Positions 7,591 through 15,512 of a stretch of 64,000 nt of DNA are shown one piece after another. Within the stretch, counting starts at the first letter, position 1; each line of letters starts with the position of its first letter. The DNA lies in NCBI GenBank assembly GCA_035463295.1, contig DATHTK010000102.1, positions 29,889 to 93,888 of the forward strand. The letters are read 5' to 3'. A program made the position numbers and the translations under genes. A model generated the notes under the pieces. It was not told the DNA's origin, made no database searches, and saw only the letters and a program-made list of their open reading frames with translations. The DNA comes from DATHTK01 sp035463295 (lineage in GTDB: Bacteria > Actinomycetota > Rubrobacteria > Rubrobacterales > Rubrobacteraceae).

Positions 7591-8286
7591 CTATTCACCA
7601 CCGAGCCGCGCGAGGGCCCGGGAGTCCTTGAGGGTAATGCGCCCCGACTCGACCTCGATCAGGTCGCGGTTGCGCATGTCGTTTAGGACCTTGGTGACGG
7701 ACTCGCGGGTGGAGGCTACCATGGCCGCGAGGTCCTGGTGCGTCAGGCGCAGACCTATCGTGACCCGGCCGTCCTCGCGCTCACCGAACTTCTGGGCGAG
7801 GATCGGCAGCAGATTGGCGAGCCGCGCCTCGGTCTCGCGCGGCAAGAGGCACTTCACGAGCTCCTCGTACTGCACCAGGCGGAGCTCCAGCAGCGTCATC
7901 AGCTTGAAGGCGACGAGGGGTTCCTGGCGGACGGCGCGCTCGACGAAGATCTTGGGGACCTTCGTCACCCGGCACTCAGTTACGGCCTCAGCGTAGGCGC
8001 GCTGTCGAGTCTCGCCCTCGAAGGCCAAATGCCCGAAGATGTCCCACGGCTTGAGCAGACGCAACGTGGCCTCCTTGCTCCCCGAGTACGGCCGGTAGAG
8101 CTTCAGCACGCCAGAGGTGAGCACGTACAGCGCATCGCCGTACTCGCCCTCCTGATAGACCGCGTCTCCGGGCGCGTAGGTCCTCTCGGCGGTCGCGGTG
8201 CCAAGGTCTTCTAGCAGCCCGAGCAACCGGCGACACTCCTGCTCCTGCAGCTTCGTATATTCGGGCAGCGAGGGATCGATGTTCAC
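7591..8286 (-). CDS. Crp/Fnr family transcriptional regulator
   Basis: 231 residues. An N-terminal cyclic-nucleotide-binding-type beta barrel (about 15-130; YAPGDAVYQEGEYGDALYVL) is followed by a dimer helix and a C-terminal winged helix (about 165-225; LTHQDLAAMVASTRESVTKVL as recognition region). There are no N-terminal FNR-type cysteines, and the canonical cAMP pocket Arg is not obvious, so the ligand is unknown. GTG start, with a weak purine-rich site upstream. It is divergent from a small membrane protein gene and may control it through the repeats in between. Confidence 0.88.
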   Translation of the reverse strand: MNIDPSLPEYTKLQEQECRRLLGLLEDLGTATAERTYAPGDAVYQEGEYGDALYVLTSGVLKLYRPYSGSKEATLRLLKPWDIFGHLAFEGETRQRAYAEAVTECRVTKVPKIFVERAVRQEPLVAFKLMTLLELRLVQYEELVKCLLPRETEARLANLLPILAQKFGEREDGRVTIGLRLTHQDLAAMVASTRESVTKVLNDMRNRDLIEVESGRITLKDSRALARLGGE

Positions 8287-8354
8287 CTCTATCCCCTTTC
8301 TGCCGAGCTTGATCTCATAAACCTGCGAATCTCCGGCCCTCTACCGGGCGAATC

Positions 8355-8372
8355 TGCTACATGTTGCTACAT
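8355..8372. repeat. Direct repeat TGCTACAT x2 in a divergent promoter region
   Basis: TGCTACAT occurs at 8355-8362 and again at 8365-8372, spaced exactly one helical turn apart, in the space between the Crp/Fnr gene and the divergent small membrane protein gene. The spacing fits two same-face protein contacts, so it is a candidate operator. Confidence 0.4.
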
Positions 8373-8423
8373 TGTACCGTAAAGAGGCAAGGTAGCCCGT
8401 AGCACCCGAGCCGACCGATGCGT

Positions 8424-8429
8424 TAGAAT
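8424..8429 (+). promoter_or_regulatory. -10 promoter element TAGAAT upstream of the small membrane protein gene
   Basis: TAGAAT lies 33 nt before the GTG start of the 51-residue membrane protein, with AGAGGAG between. The same hexamer precedes ppgK (57060-57065). Confidence 0.4.
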
Positions 8430-8462
8430 GCCGGAGGCACGAGGTACGAGAGAGGAGATCGG

Positions 8463-8618
8463 GTGACGCGTGAGCAAGTGACATTCATCGTCTTGATCGC
8501 CGTCCTGGTCTTTCTCTTCGCCTTTGTCTTCGCCGTACTCGGCAAGGGAGAGTACGAGCCCTCACACCAGGGCAACTCGACGGCTGTGCAAGCCTCGATA
8601 GTCCCGACGAGCTACTAG
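8463..8618 (+). CDS. Small single-pass membrane protein (51 aa)
   Basis: A short gene of 51 codons plus stop, beginning GTG at 8463 with AGAGGAGAT (about 8449-8457) as a good ribosome binding site and a TAGAAT -10 further upstream. The product has a polar N-terminus (MTREQVT), one hydrophobic helix rich in Phe/Val/Leu (residues 7-26), then a Gly/Ser/Thr tail. It resembles small membrane subunits or regulators but matches no family I can name. It is divergent from the Crp/Fnr regulator and convergent with the monooxygenase-like gene. Confidence 0.65.
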   Translation: MTREQVTFIVLIAVLVFLFAFVFAVLGKGEYEPSHQGNSTAVQASIVPTSY

Positions 8619-8639
8619 CGCGGACCAGGCCGCGCCCTT

Positions 8640-8945
8640 CTACCCCGACGCGCGCCGGAGGGCCACTTCGTAAGTGCTCATCTTCGGGTGGCCCCGCAAC
8701 AATCCCTCCCCGCCGCCGCGACCATGAGCTCTTGCGAATTCATCGCTGCGAACCCACGCATCGAAGGACGTCCGGTCCTCCCAGCGAGTGATCACGAGCA
8801 CCTCGTCGCCATTGTCGGACTTGAGTACCTCCATCGAGACGAACCCGGGGAAATCCTGCACGTGCCCGCGGCTCTCGGCGAAACGCTCGACGATCCGGTC
8901 GGCGGCGCCGTCCTTAACCGGCAGGCTGTTGAAGATCGCGATCAC
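8640..8945 (-). CDS. Antibiotic biosynthesis monooxygenase (ABM) / HmoA-like protein
   Basis: 101 residues forming one dimeric ferredoxin-like ABM domain. Typical features are an N-terminal strand IAIFNSLPVKDG, the central GFVSMEVLKSDNGDEVLVITRWEDRTSFDAW and a C-terminal strand. Relatives include heme-degrading monooxygenases (HmoA, IsdG) and quinone-forming monooxygenases. The IsdG-type heme-ligand His cannot be assigned, so heme degradation is only a possibility. GTG start with GAGGAGGG upstream. It follows the GGDEF gene on the same strand with a 13-nt gap, suggesting co-transcription. Confidence 0.82.
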   Translation of the reverse strand: MIAIFNSLPVKDGAADRIVERFAESRGHVQDFPGFVSMEVLKSDNGDEVLVITRWEDRTSFDAWVRSDEFARAHGRGGGEGLLRGHPKMSTYEVALRRASG

Positions 8946-8958
8946 TCGCCCTCCTCGA

Positions 8959-9885
8959 TCAATGGGCCACGATTATGCCGCTGCCGCCGACCCGCTTGGC
9001 CATCTTGAGCGCCTTGAGGGTCTCGCCCATGAGGACCTCGACGGTAGCGCCATGCGTCGGATACTCCGCTACACCGACGTCCACCTCGAAGTCGCCCGGG
9101 TCTCCGGCCAACCGATCCAGCACCCGTTCCGCGACGAGATAGGCGACCTCGCTCCCAGCGCGGGGCACGATAGCGCAGATCTCATCGTCCCCGAAACGGG
9201 CGCATGCTGCATCCTCCGGCACGACTTCCTGCACGGCGTCGGCGAGCCGGCGCAGTATCTCGCGGGCGCGATCTACGTCGCCCGTGGCGACAAGGTCGGT
9301 GAAGTGTGCCACGTCGAAGACCACGACGGAGAACCGCTCGTGCGACGCCACGGCACGGGGCAGGAGAACCCTGTCGAAGAGATCGCGCTCGGGTAGGCCG
9401 GTCACCAGATCCGTCGCCGCAGCCCAGCCAAGGGCCTGCTCCATCTCGCGGCGAGTGATCTCGTCGAAGGCCTCTAGCCCAGCCTCGGTCACCCAGTCGG
9501 AGGCCTGCATGAGCTTGACGAAGAAGCGGCCAACCTCGCCGCCGTCTAGCGCGGAGAGGTCGACGCCCTGCTCCACCGAACGCCAGATGCACCGGCGCAG
9601 CACCGCAAAATCTTCAATGACCCCGACCGCGTCCCGCCCCAGCTGGTGCTGGGTCTCTGCGGTCTCCGTGACCAGCGCGCGGATGCGCCCGCCGCGGCTG
9701 AAGGTCTCGACAGACTCCTCGCTGGTCATGAAGTCGACGAAGATCAGAAGCAGCTCCTCCATCCCCGCAACGAGGCGGGCGTACGCCCCGTCCTCCTCAT
9801 CCCCCCGTCTCCTCTCGCGCCAGGAAGCTATGATCTTCGACACGTCGTCGCGGATGAGGTCGGATATGCGAGGCGCTCTCTCCAT
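8959..9885 (-). CDS. Degenerate GGDEF-domain protein with RsbRD-like N-terminal sensor
   Basis: About 308 residues from an ATG at 9885. Residues 1-140 resemble the RsbRD/RsbR-type alpha-helical sensor (TQHQLGRDAVGVIEDFAVLR); 155-305 are a GGDEF domain beginning TDLVTGLPERDLFDRVL. The signature loop is ARFGDDEICAIV, so GGDEF reads GDDEI and cyclase activity is doubtful; it may bind ligand or act as a decoy. The 9885 start is preferred because a TATACT -10 box (minus strand, 9893-9898) ends 7 nt before it, giving a probable leaderless mRNA; a GTG at 9918 is the alternative. Confidence 0.75.
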   Translation of the reverse strand: MERAPRISDLIRDDVSKIIASWRERRRGDEEDGAYARLVAGMEELLLIFVDFMTSEESVETFSRGGRIRALVTETAETQHQLGRDAVGVIEDFAVLRRCIWRSVEQGVDLSALDGGEVGRFFVKLMQASDWVTEAGLEAFDEITRREMEQALGWAAATDLVTGLPERDLFDRVLLPRAVASHERFSVVVFDVAHFTDLVATGDVDRAREILRRLADAVQEVVPEDAACARFGDDEICAIVPRAGSEVAYLVAERVLDRLAGDPGDFEVDVGVAEYPTHGATVEVLMGETLKALKMAKRVGGSGIIVAH

Positions 9886-9892
9886 CGCATCT

Positions 9893-9898
9893 AGTATA
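9893..9898 (-). promoter_or_regulatory. -10 box TATACT, probable leaderless start
   Basis: TATACT on the minus strand ends 7 nt upstream of the ATG at 9885, so transcription would begin at or next to the start codon. Confidence 0.5.
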
Positions 9899-10134
9899 CC
9901 CGCCCGGAGGACTCGCACCCGCCCGATAAGCGCTCCTTCACTCTCGCTCGTCAGAATGCAACCTTTTGGAACCCCGCTGCGTATGTAAGGTAACTGTGAT
10001 CATAGAAAGACGCTGGCGGAGGGGCGCACGAGGAACTGCATAAATGGGGGTTTCGAGATAACCCGGCGCGGGAATAATTAATAGTAGTTTTTGAAACTGA
10101 TTTCGAGCAGATGATATTTCGCAAGGAGGACAGG

Positions 10135-11019
10135 TTGGCCACTAGTCTGGAGAAGCGGTCGGAGCAACCCAAGGTCGAGCGGGAATCGGAGACGCCGGAG
10201 CTTCTGGCCAAGTACCTCGCCCACATAGGCCAAGGGGAGTTGCTGACCCATGCGGAGGAGATAGAACTTTCCAAGCGGGCCAAGGCCGGGGATGGCCGGG
10301 CCCGGCAGAGGCTCATCGAGAAGAACCTGAGGCTCGTGGTCTCGGTCGCCAAGAAGTACCGCGGGTACGGGTTACCCTTCGAGGACCTGATCCAGGAGGG
10401 CAACATCGGGCTTATGAAGGCCGTCGAGAAGTTCGACCCCGACCGCGGCTACCGCTTCTCGACCTACGCGACGTGGTGGATCCGTCAGGCCGTCCAGCGG
10501 GCGGTGGCCGACAAGGGCCGCACCATACGCGTCCCCGTGCACATGACGGAGAAGATACGGAAGGTCAGCCGGGCCATCAGCGAGTTGGCCGTCGAGTTCG
10601 AGCGCGACCCTACCGATGAGGAGATCGCCCGGCGCCTGGCGTGGGACCCAGACGAGGTCCGCCTCACGATGAGCGCCATGCCGGACGCTACGAGCCTGGA
10701 TCAGCCCGTCTCCTCGGAGGAGACCGCCTCTCAACTCGGCGACTTCATCGAGGACGACAGGGTCTCCGACACCCCTGATACGGTGATGCGGGAGATGGAG
10801 ACGGCCCACCTCAAGGAAGCCATAGAGCGGCTGCCCGAGCGAGCGCGCTACGTGCTCGTCAGGCGCTACGGCCTCGACGACCGCGAACCCGCTACCCTCG
10901 CCGAGCTCGGCGAGGAGCTGGAGATCTCGCGCGAGCGCGTCAGGCAGCTCCAGCGAGAGGCCGAGCGTATCCTCAAGGGCGGCGAGTACGGCCGGGTACT
11001 ACGCGACGCCGTCGCCTAA
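10135..11019 (+). CDS. RNA polymerase sigma-70 family factor (RpoD-like, group 1/2)
   Basis: 294 residues with regions 1.2-4.2: LLAKYLAHIGQGELLTHAEE (1.2), NLRLVVSVAKKYRGYGLPFE with DLIQEGNIGLMKAVEKFD (2.1-2.2), GYRFSTYATWWIRQAVQRA (2.3-2.4), a region 3 segment, and the 4.2 helix-turn-helix ELEISRERVRQLQREAERIL. It lacks the long acidic region 1.1 of principal sigma factors, so it may be the main factor in a short form or a group 2 paralogue. TTG at 10135 is chosen over the in-frame ATG at 10111 because AAGGAGGA (10123-10130) sits 4 nt before it. An AT-rich leader precedes it, and a hairpin terminator follows. Confidence 0.9.
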   Translation: MATSLEKRSEQPKVERESETPELLAKYLAHIGQGELLTHAEEIELSKRAKAGDGRARQRLIEKNLRLVVSVAKKYRGYGLPFEDLIQEGNIGLMKAVEKFDPDRGYRFSTYATWWIRQAVQRAVADKGRTIRVPVHMTEKIRKVSRAISELAVEFERDPTDEEIARRLAWDPDEVRLTMSAMPDATSLDQPVSSEETASQLGDFIEDDRVSDTPDTVMREMETAHLKEAIERLPERARYVLVRRYGLDDREPATLAELGEELEISRERVRQLQREAERILKGGEYGRVLRDAVA

Positions 11020-11035
11020 CGAGTCTATCCGAGCG

Positions 11036-11066
11036 AAGGGGCCGGACGTCTCGTCTGGCCCCTTAT
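11036..11066 (+). terminator. Hairpin terminator after the sigma factor gene
   Basis: AAGGGGCCGGACG (11036-11048) and CGTCTGGCCCCTT (11052-11064) pair over 13 positions with one G-U pair and a 3-nt loop, 17 nt after the stop codon. A short A/T stretch follows; the next gene begins at once. Confidence 0.7.
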
Positions 11067-11695
11067 TGCTAGTCCGTGCGAGCGTGAGAGGTAGTCCGAA
11101 CTTCGTAATGTGGCTCTCCGTGGCGGCCTTCGCGTTGCTCTCCGCGGCGGCAGGGGCCAGGGTTCTCTATCCGGCGGACGACCAGGTTCTCGTTCTATCG
11201 CAGATCCTCGCCTCCCCTACCCTCGACTCATTTAGCGACTACTTCTCGGTACTCGGCGAGGTTCAGTACCTCGGGGCGGCGATACTCGTCCTCGCGGCGG
11301 CGCTGGCCGCGACGGGCCGCCAGGTGCTCGGGTTGCGTCTCGTTGTGGCGTTTGCGGCGACCGGGCTTGTCGAGCTCGCGATGAAGTTCTGGCTGCCCAC
11401 GGTCCCTATGCCCGAAGAGACCAGGCGTTCCTTCGACACGACGCCCCTGGTGGAGATAGCCTATCCGTACCCTTACCCCAGCGGCCACATGCTCCGGGCG
11501 GTCGTGCTCCTGGGGATGGTCTTCGTCCTCTGGCCGAGCCGCCCGATCCGGCTGGCGGTCCTGGCGCTCCTCGCGGGGATGGCCACAACGCGCGTGTATC
11601 TTGGGGTGCACTGGGCGTCGGATCTCGTCGGGGGGGCTCTCCTCGGCGTCGCAGGAGTTGCGTGGACCCTGAAGGCGGGTACAAAGAGATCTTGA
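11066..11695 (+). CDS. PAP2 family membrane phosphatase
   Basis: Up to 209 residues with about five membrane helices. The type-2 phosphatidic acid phosphatase motifs are visible: YPSGHMLRAVVLLG (PSGH, catalytic His) and TRVYLGVHWASDLVGG (SR-x5-H-x3-D form). The first KxxxxxxRP motif is weak. It probably dephosphorylates a lipid phosphate or undecaprenyl diphosphate at the membrane. The start is uncertain: TTG at 11066 overlaps the terminator, and an ATG at 11108 directly before the first helix is plausible. The stop overlaps the start of the MBL hydrolase gene (TGATG). Confidence 0.83.
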   Translation: MLVRASVRGSPNFVMWLSVAAFALLSAAAGARVLYPADDQVLVLSQILASPTLDSFSDYFSVLGEVQYLGAAILVLAAALAATGRQVLGLRLVVAFAATGLVELAMKFWLPTVPMPEETRRSFDTTPLVEIAYPYPYPSGHMLRAVVLLGMVFVLWPSRPIRLAVLALLAGMATTRVYLGVHWASDLVGGALLGVAGVAWTLKAGTKRS

Positions 11696-12453
11696 TGGAG
11701 GTCACGGTCGTCGGCTCGGGGACGGTGGTGCCGCGCCTCTCGCGGCGGCAGAGCTGCGTGGTCGTCGCGGCCAGCGGGGAAACGCTCGTCTTCGACCTGG
11801 GATCCGGCGCCGTGCGTGGCATGCTACACGCCGGGCTAGACCCCTTCGCGGTCGATCGGATCTTCTTCACCCACTTCCACCCGGACCACACGGTCGACGC
11901 CGTCACCCTGCTCTTCACCATCAAGTACGGCGCGGAGGGAGAGAGGACCCGCCCTCTCTCCCTCACCGGCCCCCGGCCGTTCGAGGACTTCTGGCGCTCG
12001 CTTTCCGGAGCGTGGGGCAAGCTCCTGGTGGGCGACTACCCCACCCTCGTCTCGGAGCTCCCCCACGAGTGCGACTCCCCTATCGAGCTGGCCGGCTGCA
12101 GCCTCTCGTGGGCCCCGGCCGAACACCGCCCCGAGAGCATCGCCTACCGGCTGGTCTCGGGCGAGCGCGCGTTCGTGTATACCGGAGACACCGCATACAG
12201 CGAGTCGGTCGTCCAGCTCGCCCGCGACTCCCACACGCTGCTGATAGAGTGCTCCTTCCCCGACGAGAGCCCCGTGCCCGGGCACCTCACACCGCAGAGC
12301 GTCGCCAGGATCGCCTCGGAAGCGGGCGTGGAGCGGGTCGTGCTCACCCACATCTATCCTCAGACGGACGAGCGCGACCTTCCGGCAAAGGTCCGCCGCG
12401 GATACGACGGTGAGGTGCTCATAGCTACAGACGGTTTCAAGTTCAACGTATAG
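11695..12453 (+). CDS. Metallo-beta-lactamase-fold hydrolase (RNase Z-like/phosphodiesterase group)
   Basis: 252 residues with the MBL fold: GSGTVVPRLSRRQSCVVV at the N-terminus, metal ligands in FFTHFHPDHTVDAV (HxHxDH), a further His in APAEHRPESIAYRL, Asp in VYTGDTAYS, and a final His in VLTHIYPQTD. The pattern fits the RNase Z/ElaC and phosphodiesterase subgroup rather than beta-lactamases. The ATG overlaps the stop of the PAP2 gene, implying coupling. The stop codon lies inside a perfect palindrome shared with the convergent fur gene. Confidence 0.85.
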   Translation: MEVTVVGSGTVVPRLSRRQSCVVVAASGETLVFDLGSGAVRGMLHAGLDPFAVDRIFFTHFHPDHTVDAVTLLFTIKYGAEGERTRPLSLTGPRPFEDFWRSLSGAWGKLLVGDYPTLVSELPHECDSPIELAGCSLSWAPAEHRPESIAYRLVSGERAFVYTGDTAYSESVVQLARDSHTLLIECSFPDESPVPGHLTPQSVARIASEAGVERVVLTHIYPQTDERDLPAKVRRGYDGEVLIATDGFKFNV

Positions 12454-12475
12454 GAGGGGCGCGCCCCTCCTATAC
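12448..12475. terminator. Perfect 28-bp palindrome shared by convergent stop codons
   Basis: Every base from 12448 to 12475 is in a perfect palindrome with core GGGGCGCGCCCC. The TAG of the MBL gene (12451-12453) and the mirrored TAG of the Fur gene (12470-12472) are both inside it, so it can serve as a bidirectional terminator. Confidence 0.7.
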
Positions 12476-12883
12476 CCCCCGCGCGCAGGTTGCGCAGCGG
12501 CCGTGGAGCGTAATCTCGTGCCAGTCGGTGACAAAGCCGGTCTCGCGCTCGACCTGGAGCGTCAGGTACTCCATGAGCTCCTCGTTGAACTCTATTACCG
12601 CCCCGCACTCCCGGCATCGCGCATGGTGGTGCATCCGCTCCGTCGCGAGCTCGTAGCGCGAGTACCCCTCCCCGAAGTCCTCCTTGCGTACTATGCCGAG
12701 CTCGGTGAGCAGGTCAAGCGTCCGGTAGACGGTCGAGAGCCCGATCTCCGGGTGCTCGCCCTTTACCCGGTCGTAGATCTCCTCCGCCGACAGATGCCGC
12801 TCCCCCTCCAGCTCGCGCACGATCACCCGCCGCTGGTTGGTGAGCCGGTAGCCCCGGTCCTTGAGTATCCGCTCGAATTCCAC
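12470..12883 (-). CDS. fur: Fur family transcriptional regulator
   Basis: 137 residues. An N-terminal winged helix (about 1-80; LTNQRRVIVRELEGERHLSA, GLSTVYRTLDLLTELGIV) is followed by the metal-binding dimer domain with ERMHHHARCRECGAVIEF and a second Cys pair HGRCATCARGV. The HHHxxCxxC pattern is typical of Fur/Zur/PerR proteins that need a structural zinc. Iron is the likely metal because Fur-like boxes precede two iron-uptake operons in this window, but zinc or peroxide sensing is not excluded. GTG start. It lies just downstream of the MMPL gene, with an inverted repeat between. Confidence 0.85.
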   Translation of the reverse strand: MEFERILKDRGYRLTNQRRVIVRELEGERHLSAEEIYDRVKGEHPEIGLSTVYRTLDLLTELGIVRKEDFGEGYSRYELATERMHHHARCRECGAVIEFNEELMEYLTLQVERETGFVTDWHEITLHGRCATCARGV

Positions 12884-12913
12884 CGTTCCCGGTAGTTTAT
12901 CCCTCTATGCCGT

Positions 12914-12934
12914 CAGGATCAATTATTGATCCTG
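12914..12934. promoter_or_regulatory. Inverted repeat upstream of fur (operator or terminator)
   Basis: CAGGATCAAT (12914-12923) and ATTGATCCTG (12925-12934) form a perfect 10-bp inverted repeat around one T. It spans the stop codon of the MMPL gene and is 30-50 nt upstream of the fur start. Its A/T-rich centre suits a Fur-family operator (autoregulation); it could also be the MMPL terminator. Confidence 0.5.
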
Positions 12935-15418
12935 GCTCGTCGCACCGTCGTCGGTGGCGACGGTCCTTGCATGCTCGGACTGTGTGGGATCCGGGTTGAA
13001 CGTCGCTCTGCGACCGCCGGGCCACCAGTTCCAGTCGCCCAGGATGCGCATGGTGGCGGGGACGAGGAGGACACGGATAATGGTAGCGTCGACGAAGACG
13101 GCGACGGCGAGGCCGAGGCCGACGGCCTTGGTCACGATAATGCCGGTAAAGGCGAAGGCGCCGGTGACGACGATAATGATGGCGGCGGCCGAGGTGATTA
13201 TGCGAGCGGTCGAGACGAGGCCCTTGGCGACGCTCGCGGCGTTCGAGTCGCCGTTCTCGTACGCCTCGCGGATACGAGAGAGCAAGAAGACCTCGTAGTC
13301 CATCGAGACGCCGAAGATCGTACAGAACATCAGGATCGGGAGCGTCGCGTCGACGAAACCCAGGGGGGTGAAGTTGAGCAGGTCGGAGAAGTTCCCGTCC
13401 TGGAAGACGAAGACCATCGCGCCGAAGCTCGCCGTCAGGCTCAGCATGTTCATGACCACCGCCTTGAAGGGGATGAATACCGAGCGGAAGGTAAACAGGA
13501 GTACCAGGTAGGTCACCACGACGACGAACGCGGCGGCGTAGGGCGCCTTGCCGTAGAGGCTCGAGATAAAGTCCTTCTGTCCGGCGGAGAGGCCGCCCAC
13601 CAGGAAGGTCGCCCCCCCGGGCGCATCGACCGCGCGGACCTCGTCGACGGCCTCGTAAGCTTTCCCTGTGTACGGGTTCGCCTCCGTCACGGCGCGCAGA
13701 AGGGTTCTGTCCCCGGCCACGAATGAGTCGATAGCGCTCTCGACCCTCTCCGACTCGCGGGCTTCGGGGAGGGCGAGGAAGTTCGCGACGCCCTCGGGTG
13801 TGACATCGCCATCGGCCGAGATGCCCGCGGGGAGATCCGGCAGGCTTCGCTCCAGCTCCGCTGCGGCGCGGCTCTCGGCTTCGGCCCGGATCTCCGCCTC
13901 CGCCCCCGGCGGGACAAGTCCGTACTGCGCCCTCAGGGCGTCGAGCTGTTCGTCGACGGCCTCGTCCACGCGGCGCGCGGCCTCGGTCTCGGCTTCTTCG
14001 CGGGCGGAGGCGACGCGCTCGGCGTACTCGGCGGCGGCCCCCCGTCCCACGGTGTAGATACTCTCGACCCCGGAGACCCCGCCGGTTTTCTCGATGCGCT
14101 CGCCCAGAGCCTTCACGTCGGAGAGTCCCCCGGCGCTCAAGGGGTCCTCCGGGAGGGAAGCGACCACCTCCATCGGGGTCAGGGCGGCGTAGTCGAACTC
14201 CTCTTTCAGGATATCGTCCCCGGCGCGCGACTCGTACTCCTCCGGGAGGACGCTCGCCTCGGGGATGCCGACCCTCATATGGGCGACCGGGTAGAGCAGT
14301 GTCGCGAGGAGCGCGCCGACGACGAGGATCACCACGACGGGATGGCGCATCACCAGCTCGGCGCTCCGGCCCCAGAATCCCGCACCAGGGGTGCGGCGGT
14401 AGAAGGAGAACCGGTTCACGCGGTGGCCGAGCACAGCGAGGAGGGCCGGCAACAGCGTGAGGGCGGCCGAAATCGAAACGAAGACCACCATCACCCCGCC
14501 GACCCCGATCGAGCGCATGAACATAAACGGGAAGAAGAGGAGACCGGAGAGCCCGATCAGCACGGCCGTGCCGGAGAAGAAGATGGACCGACCGGCGGTC
14601 GAGACGGTGCGTGGCACCGCCTCGGCTACGTCGTAGTTCTCGAGCTCCTCTCTATAGCGGCTCACGAAAAAGAGGGCGTAGTCGATGCCCAGTCCGAGCC
14701 CGAGCATCGTCGAGAGGGTCAGGACGAAGACGGACATATCGTAGGAGCCGGCGACGAAGTACAGGGCGGCGAGCGTCGTCAGCACGCTGGCGCCCCCGAT
14801 CAGGACCGGGACCCCCGCTGCGACCAGCGATCCGAAGGCGACGATCAGGATGAGCAGCGCGAACGGGAAGGCGTACTTCTCGGCGCGCTTTATGTCCTCG
14901 TTGCTGGCCGCTTCGAGGTCCTGGTAGACAGCCGGGGCCCCGGTAACGTACGTCTCGAGAGTCCCCGAGCGCACCTTCTCCCGGACCTCGTCCACCACGC
15001 CGCGCGTCTCGTCGATGGAGACGTTGAACGCGATCACGGCGTAGGAGTCCTCGCCGTCCTCGGAGATAAAGCGCCGGTCTCTAGTGTCAGCGTAGGTCGA
15101 GACGTAGCGGACCTCGTCCATCTCGCCCACGCTCTCCAGGGCCCGGCGCTCGGCCGCCTGGAACTCCTCGCTTCTCGCCGGCGTTCCGTCGCCCCGAAAG
15201 ACGACCGTCAGCGTCGCCGGAGAAACACCAAACTCCTCGGACATGATCTCCTGCACACGCTCCGCGTCGGAGTTCGAGCCCTCGAACCCGCCGCCCTTGA
15301 GCCGGCCAGAGAGCTCCGGAGCGAAGAACGCGCTCCCGACCAACAAGATCGCCCAGAGAGCCAAGATCCACCACCGGAACCGGTAGGTGAAGAGCCCGAG
15401 AAGCTGGAAGCCTCTCAC
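12923..15418 (-). CDS. MMPL/RND family transporter
   Basis: 831 residues with the duplicated MMPL architecture: a first membrane helix (FRWWILALWAILLVG), an extracytoplasmic loop, six helices (LGLGLGIDYALFFVSRYREE), a second large loop of about 250 residues that is partly coiled coil (Ala/Glu/Arg-rich), and six more helices (FGVSMDYEVFLLSRIREAYE). The paired GxxxDY motifs are the proton-relay sites of the MmpL group, which export lipids, siderophores or drugs. GTG start. It is upstream of fur in the same direction, which raises the possibility of a metal-regulated exporter. Confidence 0.9.
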   Translation of the reverse strand: MRGFQLLGLFTYRFRWWILALWAILLVGSAFFAPELSGRLKGGGFEGSNSDAERVQEIMSEEFGVSPATLTVVFRGDGTPARSEEFQAAERRALESVGEMDEVRYVSTYADTRDRRFISEDGEDSYAVIAFNVSIDETRGVVDEVREKVRSGTLETYVTGAPAVYQDLEAASNEDIKRAEKYAFPFALLILIVAFGSLVAAGVPVLIGGASVLTTLAALYFVAGSYDMSVFVLTLSTMLGLGLGIDYALFFVSRYREELENYDVAEAVPRTVSTAGRSIFFSGTAVLIGLSGLLFFPFMFMRSIGVGGVMVVFVSISAALTLLPALLAVLGHRVNRFSFYRRTPGAGFWGRSAELVMRHPVVVILVVGALLATLLYPVAHMRVGIPEASVLPEEYESRAGDDILKEEFDYAALTPMEVVASLPEDPLSAGGLSDVKALGERIEKTGGVSGVESIYTVGRGAAAEYAERVASAREEAETEAARRVDEAVDEQLDALRAQYGLVPPGAEAEIRAEAESRAAAELERSLPDLPAGISADGDVTPEGVANFLALPEARESERVESAIDSFVAGDRTLLRAVTEANPYTGKAYEAVDEVRAVDAPGGATFLVGGLSAGQKDFISSLYGKAPYAAAFVVVVTYLVLLFTFRSVFIPFKAVVMNMLSLTASFGAMVFVFQDGNFSDLLNFTPLGFVDATLPILMFCTIFGVSMDYEVFLLSRIREAYENGDSNAASVAKGLVSTARIITSAAAIIIVVTGAFAFTGIIVTKAVGLGLAVAVFVDATIIRVLLVPATMRILGDWNWWPGGRRATFNPDPTQSEHARTVATDDGATSQDQ

Positions 15419-15512
15419 CAGATCGGCGGGCCTGCGTCAGGGGTCTCTCTCATCCGCAATATAGTACCCGAGCCGGAGCAGGGGGATGTGTTCGTATATA
15501 CGAAGGGAATTC

